Positions 1 through 4,883 of a stretch of 5,508 bases of DNA are shown one piece after another (positions within the stretch are counted from its first letter, which is position 1; every line of letters begins with the position of its first letter). The stretch is from Chloroflexota bacterium (lineage in GTDB: Bacteria > Chloroflexota > Limnocylindria > Limnocylindrales > CSP1-4). Position numbers and translations under genes: made by a program. The notes beneath the pieces were generated by a model. It saw nothing but the letters and a program-made list of their open reading frames with translations. It had not been told where the DNA came from and searched no databases. The stretch is from NCBI GenBank assembly GCA_021812735.1, contig JAKAMV010000693.1:1-5508 (forward strand). Direction: 5' to 3'.

Positions 1-2
1 GG

Positions 3-284
3 ACCTACACCGAGACCGTGACCCGCGGGATCGTGTCGGGCCTCGGCCGGACGGTGACGGTCCGGGACGACGTCACTGGTCGCCCCACGACGCTCAAGAA
101 CCTCATCCAGACCGACGCCGCGATCAACCCGGGCAACAGCGGGGGCCCGCTGCTCGACTCCACTGGATCGGTGATCGGGCTGAACACCGCGGTGTCGACG
201 AATGCGCAGGGCCTCGGATTCGCCATCCCGATCAACGACGCGAAGGCGCTGATCGACAAGGCGATCGCCGGCCAGGGCAGTTAG
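3..284 (+). CDS. Trypsin-like serine protease (HtrA/DegP class), C-terminal fragment
   Basis: The gene enters from outside the window and is open in this frame from base 3. The product has the C-terminal lobe of a chymotrypsin-fold protease. GNSGGPLL surrounds the catalytic serine (codon 138-140), preceded by IQTDAAINP and followed by GVIGLNT-like and GLGFAIPI segments, the usual order in HtrA/DegP/DegQ proteins. His and Asp of the triad would lie upstream and cannot be checked. The chain stops with TAG about 13 residues after FAIPI, where DegP proteins normally continue into one or two PDZ domains, so this is a PDZ-less member. By family, such proteins are exported or membrane-anchored and act in envelope protein quality control or regulated proteolysis; the role here is inferred. 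The next gene on this strand is 130 or more bases downstream and no convincing terminator lies between. Confidence 0.9.
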   Translation, partial: TYTETVTRGIVSGLGRTVTVRDDVTGRPTTLKNLIQTDAAINPGNSGGPLLDSTGSVIGLNTAVSTNAQGLGFAIPINDAKALIDKAIAGQGS

Positions 285-403
285 CGAGCGCGGTCATTCG
301 GTCGCAGGGCCGGCGGCGCCGCCTCTCAGACGGCTTTCAGGCTCGATCGGCAGCATCGTGGACGCTCGCCCCTCACCCCCAGTTTGGCAGCGCACGCCTC
401 GTC

Positions 404-411
404 GGAAAGGA
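404..411 (+). promoter_or_regulatory. Shine-Dalgarno of the small ORF at 417
   Basis: The purine run GGAAAGGA ends 5 nt before the ATG at 417. It is much better than anything in front of the ABC ATPase start at 560. It is the main reason to think translation of this transcript begins at the small ORF and is passed on to the ATPase. Confidence 0.5.
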
Positions 412-416
412 ATCGC

Positions 417-557
417 ATGCGGCTCCGCCTGATCCGCCCCCAGTCGCCCCACGTCGTCGGACGGCGCACGTGCAGGCGGCCCGTCGCCGACGACACCGGC
501 CGCGGGTTCGGCGTCGGTGCCGTCGGCGAGCTCCCGCGGCTTCGGGCCGGGTGGTGA
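417..557 (+). CDS. Small ORF (46 codons) directly upstream of the ABC ATPase; possible leader peptide
   Basis: I do not recognise this product. It starts with ATG after a strong ribosome binding site (404-411) and ends with TGA at 555-557, 2 nt before the ATG of the ATPase. The peptide begins MRLRLIRPQSPHVV and is arginine-rich, with no membrane segment or signal peptide. Of its 46 codons, 43 end in G or C, a bias as strong as in the certain genes here, which supports real translation. The spacing suggests translational coupling with the ATPase: a ribosome terminating at 557 could restart at 560. It could be a regulatory leader, a small protein, or a chance ORF in GC-rich DNA. The same frame is open without a stop back to the protease TAG at 282-284, so part of the apparent coding signal could reflect composition. 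Confidence 0.45.
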   Translation: MRLRLIRPQSPHVVGRRTCRRPVADDTGRGFGVGAVGELPRLRAGW

Positions 558-559
558 GC

Positions 560-1294
<735 letters not shown>

Positions 1295-1325
1295 GCGGCT
1301 CCCGCCCGGTCCGGATCCCGCGCCA

Positions 1326-1353
1326 GCCCGTGCCGGGCGCCCGGCCGCAGGGC
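1326..1353 (+). terminator. GC-rich hairpin after the ABC ATPase (terminator-like, no U-tract)
   Basis: A perfect 14-base palindrome, GCCGGGCGCCCGGC at 1332-1345, is extended by GCCC (1326-1329) pairing with GGGC (1350-1353) across a small internal loop. It lies 32 nt after the ATPase stop and about 75 nt before the next start. No run of T follows, so it is not a canonical intrinsic terminator. It may be an mRNA-stabilising or Rho-assisted 3' end, or only GC-rich chance. Confidence 0.25.
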
Positions 1354-1427
1354 GGTCCCGGCCCCATCCCGCCTGCCTCCCGCGCCACGAATAGCGCCGC
1401 TTTGCCGCCCCGAGAGGAGACCACTCC

Positions 1428-2072
1428 GTGACCCAGCCGTCCGACCCGCAGCAGAACCCCTTCGCGCATCCCGAGCCGGGCCCCGTGCCGGGCCAGCCGA
1501 CGCCCCCGGTGCCGCAGCCGGCCGTGGCGTCGTTCATCCCGCCGTCGGTGGTGGCGGCCGCCGCGAGGCCGGCCCCGCGCAAGGGGACATCGGCGAGCAC
1601 CATCGCCTTCGTGGCTGCGATCGTGATCGCGGCAGCCGGGCTGGGCTTCGCCGGCGGGCGCCTCACGGCCCCGGCCAGCGCGGTCGCCCGCGGCAACTTC
1701 GCCAACGGCGGCTTCGGCGGCTTCGCGCGGGGCAGCTTCAACCCGGAGGCGAGCGGCAACCCGGACCGCGCATTCGGCGGGGCGGCATTCGGCGCCGGCG
1801 GCATCGCGATCGACGGCCAGGTCACGGCCGTCTCCAACGGCTCCATCACCGTCCAGACCGCCAACGGCCAGGACGTCACGCTCCAGGTGCCCACCACGGT
1901 GACCTACCACACGCAGGCCGCAGGCTCGTCCTCGGACGTCACGGTCGGCGCCCACGTCCAGCTGAGCGTTGCCCGAAACGGCGCTCCGGCAGGGGGCGCT
2001 GGGGCGCCGAGCGGCCAGCCCGGGAACGGAGCCCAGCTGGACGTGACCGACATCACGGTCCTGAGCAAGTAG
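1428..2072 (+). CDS. Membrane-anchored DUF5666-like extracytoplasmic protein
   Basis: A 214-residue protein of unknown function with three clear parts. Residues 1-50 are proline-rich and polar, probably cytoplasmic. Residues about 57-77 form one hydrophobic helix (STIAFVAAIVIAAAGLGFAGG), preceded by RK, giving an N-in single-pass anchor. Residues about 88-125 are a Gly/Phe/Ala/Asn-rich linker. Residues about 126-212 form a beta-rich domain: IDGQVTAVSNGSITVQTANGQ, then a TVTYHT strand, then VGAHVQLSV and a closing DVTDITVL strand. This order (GxVTAV, SITVQT, T-rich strand, sDVTVGxxV) is that of DUF5666-like modules; the family call is from memory of the pattern. The start is GTG, with Shine-Dalgarno GAGAGGAGA at 1412-1420, 7 nt upstream. 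It follows the ABC ATPase by 133 nt and could be co-transcribed. A role as an extracytoplasmic partner of that transporter is inference only. Confidence 0.85.
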   Translation: MTQPSDPQQNPFAHPEPGPVPGQPTPPVPQPAVASFIPPSVVAAAARPAPRKGTSASTIAFVAAIVIAAAGLGFAGGRLTAPASAVARGNFANGGFGGFARGSFNPEASGNPDRAFGGAAFGAGGIAIDGQVTAVSNGSITVQTANGQDVTLQVPTTVTYHTQAAGSSSDVTVGAHVQLSVARNGAPAGGAGAPSGQPGNGAQLDVTDITVLSK

Positions 2073-2257
2073 AGCGGCCGCGACGCCGGTCGCCACGCCC
2101 AGCAGAGCGATCCCTGCCATGAACCGACCGCCATTCCCGCCGCCCGGGGGACGGCGCGGAGCCACCCGGGGTTCGGCCCCGGACTCCCGATCGCGACTGT
2201 CCGCTCTTGCCGGCTGCTCGGCGATCGTCCGGCCCGCTGCCGGTGCCCTGATCCGCG

Positions 2258-2286
2258 TGGGCATTGGCGGGTGCACGGCCTACCAT
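2258..2286 (+). promoter_or_regulatory. Candidate promoter of the response regulator/kinase operon
   Basis: TGGGCA (2258-2263) and TACCAT (2281-2286) are separated by 17 bp, and each matches 4 of 6 positions of the housekeeping sigma consensus. Transcription would start near 2293 and leave a leader of about 150 nt containing the hairpin and repeats at 2300-2350. In DNA this rich in GC such a match is suggestive rather than firm. Confidence 0.35.
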
Positions 2287-2299
2287 CAGCAGACAGGCC

Positions 2300-2321
2300 G
2301 CAGCCGCGTTGGCGCGGCTGC
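2300..2321 (+). repeat. Perfect 9-bp inverted repeat (hairpin) in the response regulator leader
   Basis: GCAGCCGCG and its exact complement CGCGGCTGC flank a four-base TTGG loop. It is the strongest simple hairpin in the 2073-2443 region. Its right arm runs into the palindrome CTGCCGGCAG (2318-2327). It lies just after the candidate promoter, so it could be an RNA structure in the 5' leader or a DNA operator. Confidence 0.5.
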
Positions 2322-2350
2322 CGGCAGGGCCGGCACGCCGCAGGCCGGCA
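2320..2350 (+). repeat. Three direct copies of GCCGGCA
   Basis: GCCGGCA occurs at 2320-2326, 2329-2335 and 2344-2350; the start-to-start distances are 9 and 15 bp. The last two sit in a longer shared context (CAGGGCCGGCA and CAGGCCGGCA). OmpR-family regulators often bind short direct repeats near their own promoter, so an autoregulatory operator is possible. GC-rich chance repetition is the plain alternative. Confidence 0.35.
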
Positions 2351-2443
2351 GGCGCTCGGCGTCTGGCGAATGGCGGAGTGGCGGCATCCAGGACACGGTC
2401 CCCGACGCGGCCGTGCTTCCCTGACGAGGGGTCGAACGAGCAC

Positions 2444-3214
2444 ATGCACCTGCTTCTGGTCGAGGATGATGAACGGCTGGCCCGCGCCCTCACGCGCCTC
2501 CTCGAGGAGGACCGGCACGTCGTGGAGCACGCCCCGGACGGTCGGACGGGCCTCGAGCTCGCCACCGGCGTCGACGGCCTCGACTGCGTGATCCTCGATA
2601 TCGGCCTCCCCGACATCTCCGGCCTCGACGTCGCGCGGCGGATCCGCGCGGCCAAGGTGGACGTGTCGATCCTGATGCTCACCGCCCGCGACACGATCAA
2701 CGACCGCGTGGTGGGCCTCGACGCGGGGGCGGACGACTACGTGGTCAAGCCGTTCGCGTACCAGGAGGTGTCCGCGCGGCTGCGCGCCCTGGCCCGGCGC
2801 GCCGAGCCGGGGCCGCGGCGCGCCGACCCCCGGCTCGAGTGCGGAGCCATCACACTCGACGAGTCCTCCCGGCGGGTCGCGGTGAACGGGCGGAACGTGG
2901 ACCTCTCGCCGCGTGAGTTCTCGCTTCTCGAAGCGCTCCTGCGCCACCAGGGCCAGGTGCTGACGCGAGACCAGCTGCTCGACCACGCCTGGCCGTTCAG
3001 CGTCGCCGTCACGCCCAACGCCGTCGACGCCTATGTCCACTACCTCCGCACCAAGCTAGCGGAGGCCGGCGCCCAGATCGAGACGGTCCGGGGCGTGGGC
3101 TACCGCCTCGGCGACGGCGGCGATGGCGGAGGGCGCCGATGGGTGACGGCATCTCCGTCGGCCCCCGCGACGACGGCGCCGAGCGGGCCGCGCTCAACGA
3201 CGAGCACCGCCTGA
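2444..3214 (+). CDS. OmpR/PhoB-family response regulator
   Basis: A 256-residue DNA-binding response regulator. The receiver domain (about 1-115) has the acidic pair Asp8/Asp9 in VEDDERL, phospho-acceptor Asp52 in VILDIGLPDISG, Thr80 in MLTAR, Tyr99 in DDYVVKPF and the conserved Lys102. The C-terminal winged helix (about 128-222) shows the OmpR pattern LSPREFSLLEALLRHQG, LTRDQLLDHAW, the recognition segment AVDAYVHYLRTKL and the wing TVRGVGYRLG. ATG 2444 is chosen because it begins MHLLLVEDD exactly where receivers start; the nearest purine run (GAGGGG, 2426-2431) is 12 nt upstream, so the ribosome site is weak. After the wing the frame continues for about 34 residues of Gly- then Ser/Thr/Pro-rich tail, encoded largely in the overlap with the kinase gene. 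Phosphorylation by the kinase at 3139-4602 is expected from the gene pair. Confidence 0.96.
   Translation: MHLLLVEDDERLARALTRLLEEDRHVVEHAPDGRTGLELATGVDGLDCVILDIGLPDISGLDVARRIRAAKVDVSILMLTARDTINDRVVGLDAGADDYVVKPFAYQEVSARLRALARRAEPGPRRADPRLECGAITLDESSRRVAVNGRNVDLSPREFSLLEALLRHQGQVLTRDQLLDHAWPFSVAVTPNAVDAYVHYLRTKLAEAGAQIETVRGVGYRLGDGGDGGGRRWVTASPSAPATTAPSGPRSTTSTA
3128..3133 (+). promoter_or_regulatory. Shine-Dalgarno fixing the histidine kinase start
   Basis: GGAGGG lies 5 nt before ATG 3139, inside the 3' end of the response regulator gene. It is close to ideal in sequence and spacing. It therefore supports the kinase starting at 3139 despite the long overlap this creates. Confidence 0.7.
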
Positions 3215-4602
3215 TCCGGCGCACCCGCTGGCGCCTCGTGCTGTGGAGCGGTGTCTCGACGCTCGTGGTGCTCCTCGTCCTGGGCGGGGCCCTCTACGCG
3301 GTGGTCGCCAACACCCTCGTCGACGCCTCGGTGGCGAAGCTGAGCTCGGTCGTCAACCCGGTCGTCGCCTCCCTGACCGGCCAGCCGGAGCCCGACAACG
3401 GCGCGGGCACCGACGCGCTGAACTCGCCGTTCGGGCTGCAGACCGGCCGCGGCAGCGTCTGGCTCTACGCGTTCGACGCCAGCGGCGACCAGGTCCAGCT
3501 CAACCGCCAGCCGGCCCCGGCCCTGGCCGGGATGCCCGTCCCCGGGAGCCTCGCCGCGGCGAGCGCGGCCGCCGACGGACGCGACGTCCGGGTCGTCGAC
3601 ATCACCATCGGCGCCTCGGTGTTCCCCGCCCGCCTGATGACACAGCGCTTCGTGTACCGCCTGGATGGCCAGACATACTTCCTCCAGGCGCTCCAGGACC
3701 GCACGATCGAGGTGGAGACGCTGCAGTCGCTGCTGACCGTGCTCCTCGTCGGCGGCGGCCTGGTCGTGGTCGTCTCGGTGCTGTTCGGCTACATCTACGC
3801 CCGGCGCGCGCTGGTGCCGATCCGACAGTCCCTCGGCGCCCAGCGCGATGCCCTTCGGCGCCAGCGCGAGTTCGCGGCTGACGCCAGCCACGAGCTGCGC
3901 ACCCCGCTGACCGTGATCCGGTCCTCGCTCGAGCACCTGAACCGCCATCCCGACAAGTCCGTCGGTGAGCAGCGCGAGGCCATTGACGACATCGACGCCG
4001 AGGTGGCGAACCTCACGACGCTGGTCGACGACCTGCTGCTGCTGGCCCGATCCGATTCCGGCGCGGTGGCGCTCGACCGCATGCCGCTCGACCTCGGTGA
4101 CATCGCCTTCGAGGCCGCCGGGGCGCTGGGCCGCATGGCCGTCGATCGCGGCGTCCACGTCGAGGTCGACCCGGAGCCGGCGATGCTCGACGGCGACCCG
4201 GCACGCCTGCGGCAGCTCGTGACGATCCTCGTCGACAACGCGATCCGGCACTCGCCGCGGGACGGCCGGGTCAGCGTGATCGTGCGCTCGGCAGGCGGTG
4301 CCGCGTCGGTCGAGGTGGACGACCAGGGTCCGGGCGTCCGCGACGAGGACATGCCGCATGTGTTCGACCGCTTCTGGCGGGCCCCGGGCGCACCGTCCGG
4401 CGGGACCGGCCTCGGCCTGGCCATCGCCAAGTGGATCGTCGACCGCCACGGCGGGAGGATCGGGGTCGCCAACCGCCCCGCGGGCGGCGCCGCGTTCCGC
4501 GTGGAGCTGCCGACGTCCACCCCGGCTGCACCGGCGCCGGATCGCCGGCTCGGCGACGCGCTGCCGCCAGGCCCGTCCGGCCCGCCCGCGCTCCTGGGTT
4601 AG
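3139..4602 (+). CDS. Membrane sensor histidine kinase
   Basis: A 487-residue sensor kinase partnered with the overlapping response regulator. Order: a short cytoplasmic N terminus rich in charged residues; transmembrane helix 1 (about 33-57); an extracytoplasmic sensor region (about 58-195) with no recognised domain; transmembrane helix 2 (about 196-220). A linker of only about 30 residues (RRALVPIRQSLGAQR...) comes next, too short for a full HAMP domain. The HisKA H-box follows, with His251 in DASHELRTPLTVI. The HATPase domain has the N-box around Asn367 (LVDNAIRHSP), G1 with Asp395 (DDQGPG), an F-box FDRFWR (409-414) and G2 GGTGLGLAIA (421-430). All catalytic motifs are present, so it should be active. 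A proline/alanine-rich tail of about 30 residues follows the kinase fold. The ligand is unknown. It overlaps the regulator by 76 nt, which implies co-transcription and probably translational coupling. Confidence 0.96.
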   Translation: MGDGISVGPRDDGAERAALNDEHRLIRRTRWRLVLWSGVSTLVVLLVLGGALYAVVANTLVDASVAKLSSVVNPVVASLTGQPEPDNGAGTDALNSPFGLQTGRGSVWLYAFDASGDQVQLNRQPAPALAGMPVPGSLAAASAAADGRDVRVVDITIGASVFPARLMTQRFVYRLDGQTYFLQALQDRTIEVETLQSLLTVLLVGGGLVVVVSVLFGYIYARRALVPIRQSLGAQRDALRRQREFAADASHELRTPLTVIRSSLEHLNRHPDKSVGEQREAIDDIDAEVANLTTLVDDLLLLARSDSGAVALDRMPLDLGDIAFEAAGALGRMAVDRGVHVEVDPEPAMLDGDPARLRQLVTILVDNAIRHSPRDGRVSVIVRSAGGAASVEVDDQGPGVRDEDMPHVFDRFWRAPGAPSGGTGLGLAIAKWIVDRHGGRIGVANRPAGGAAFRVELPTSTPAAPAPDRRLGDALPPGPSGPPALLG

Positions 4603-4752
4603 GGGCCGGGCCGACCGCTGTCGTCCGGATCGCCATGCGCGACGGCGGCCCCATCCTCCTCGCCCTGTCCAGCCAGGCCGCCCCGGGGCCAGCGCGCCAG
4701 GGAGCACATCAGGCCTTGGGGCGGCGCCGGGCCACCTGCCGGGCCCGCGTGG
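4603..4752 (+). other. Gap between the kinase gene and the carA leader
   Basis: No gene is supported here. A 6-bp GC stem with an 8-nt loop (CGGGCC at 4728-4733 with GGCCCG at 4742-4747) could close the kinase transcript, but it lacks a T-tract and lies just ahead of the candidate carA promoter -10. Reading frames through this stretch are open on both strands only because of the high GC content. Confidence 0.4.
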
Positions 4753-4758
4753 TACAGT
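4753..4758 (+). promoter_or_regulatory. Candidate -10 element for carA
   Basis: TACAGT fits the TAnnnT core of a sigma-A type -10 box. It sits in otherwise very GC-rich DNA and would start transcription near 4765, right before the tandem hairpins. No good -35 is seen at the usual spacing. The position, placing the PyrR-like elements at the very 5' end of the mRNA, is the main support. Confidence 0.4.
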
Positions 4759-4774
4759 GCGGGCGTCCTGAGAG

Positions 4775-4792
4775 CCGGTCCCGTGAGGCCGG
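4775..4792 (+). promoter_or_regulatory. PyrR-type RNA hairpin 1
   Basis: CCGGUC (4775-4780) pairs with GGCCGG (4787-4792) around the hexaloop CCGUGA. The loop fits CNGNGA, and the local sequence UCCCGUGAGGC fits the PyrR-binding core UCCnGnGAGGC known from pyrimidine operon leaders. By family, PyrR with bound UMP stabilises such a hairpin and lowers expression of pyrimidine genes. The downstream gene is carA, a pyrimidine/arginine pathway gene, which matches. Confidence 0.6.
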
Positions 4793-4794
4793 TG

Positions 4795-4817
4795 TACCGG
4801 TCCGGAGAGGCCGGGTA
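4795..4817 (+). promoter_or_regulatory. PyrR-type RNA hairpin 2, abutting the leader ribosome binding site
   Basis: UACCGGUC (4795-4802) pairs with GGCC-GG-(G)-UA (4809-4817), with one bulged G and one U-G pair, around the hexaloop CGGAGA, which fits CNGNGA. The core UCCGGAGAGGC is nearly the textbook PyrR-binding sequence UCCAGAGAGGC. The base of the stem (U4816, A4817) is also the start of the Shine-Dalgarno, so PyrR binding should block ribosome access. Known mycobacterial PyrR control of the pyr leader is of this translational kind. A pyrR gene is not in the window. Confidence 0.72.
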
Positions 4818-4823
4818 GGAGGT
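4816..4823 (+). promoter_or_regulatory. Consensus Shine-Dalgarno of the carA leader peptide
   Basis: TAGGAGGT is a perfect anti-16S match and the best in the window; its AGGAGG core ends 4 nt before ATG 4827. It serves an 18-codon ORF rather than carA directly, and its first two bases form the base of PyrR-type hairpin 2. Confidence 0.75.
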
Positions 4824-4826
4824 CGC

Positions 4827-4883
4827 ATGTTCTGTCGCTTGCCCGCCGTCGGTGCCACCGCGCCGCGCACCGCCGGGATCTGA
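4827..4883 (+). CDS. 18-residue leader peptide of carA
   Basis: ATG 4827 follows an ideal Shine-Dalgarno and encodes MFCRLPAVGATAPRTAGI, then TGA at 4881-4883. The stop is immediately followed by the carA GTG at 4884 in the same reading frame. Of its 18 codons, 16 end in G or C, as in real genes here. There is no run of a single amino acid that would mark an amino-acid-sensing attenuator (two arginines only). It is more likely a translational relay: ribosomes load at the strong site, finish at 4883 and restart on carA, so PyrR needs to block only the leader. A short leader ORF is also reported for the Thermus pyr operon, from memory. The alternative, that the TGA is a mutation or sequencing error and the peptide is the CarA N terminus, cannot be excluded. 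Confidence 0.6.
   Translation: MFCRLPAVGATAPRTAGI
4846..4876 (+). promoter_or_regulatory. Hairpin inside the leader ORF ahead of the carA start
   Basis: CGGUGC (4850-4855) pairs perfectly with GCACCG (4867-4872), and after one U-C mismatch CCG (4846-4848) pairs with CGG (4874-4876). The loop is 11 nt. The stem takes up the first two G of GGGA (4875-4878), the only Shine-Dalgarno-like sequence before carA. Translation of the leader would melt it, which fits coupled expression. Confidence 0.4.

Larger units (their letters stand above)
2073..2443 (+). other. Intergenic region upstream of the two-component system
   Basis: These 371 bases separate the DUF5666-like gene from the response regulator. 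A 5-bp hairpin with GCCG loop (2080-2093) immediately follows the upstream stop but has no T-run. The region holds a candidate promoter (2258-2286), a perfect 9-bp inverted repeat (2300-2321) and three copies of GCCGGCA (2320-2350). A plus-strand ORF from 2119 to 2424 exists, but it has no ribosome binding site and a weaker third-position GC bias than the real genes (about 80% against over 90%), so I do not call it. Confidence 0.6.

Noticed and set aside
318..337. Possible intrinsic terminator after the protease (GCCG / CGGC stem followed by TTT)
   Set aside because: The stem is only 4 bp with a 9-nt loop and three T, too weak to call. The neighbouring 12-base palindrome GGCGGCGCCGCC at 312-323 has no loop and is ordinary GC-rich sequence.
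2060..2120. Membrane-helix-like minus-strand peptide starting MAGIALLGVATG from 2120
   Set aside because: It looks like a signal or membrane helix, but its codons lack the G/C third-position bias, it has no clear ribosome site, and it continues antisense into the DUF5666-like gene without any domain.
2119..2424. Plus-strand ORF of 101 codons before the response regulator
   Set aside because: There is no Shine-Dalgarno, about 80% of codons end in G or C against over 90% in certain genes, no motif is seen, and the candidate promoter and repeats lie inside it.
2264..2443. 60-residue N-terminal extension of the response regulator
   Set aside because: The frame is open upstream of ATG 2444, but receivers begin at the MHLLLVEDD position, the extension has no domain, and the hairpin and repeats lie within it.
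1904..3040. 378-codon open frame on the minus strand
   Set aside because: It is antisense to the response regulator and the DUF5666-like gene, with no domain and no ribosome site.
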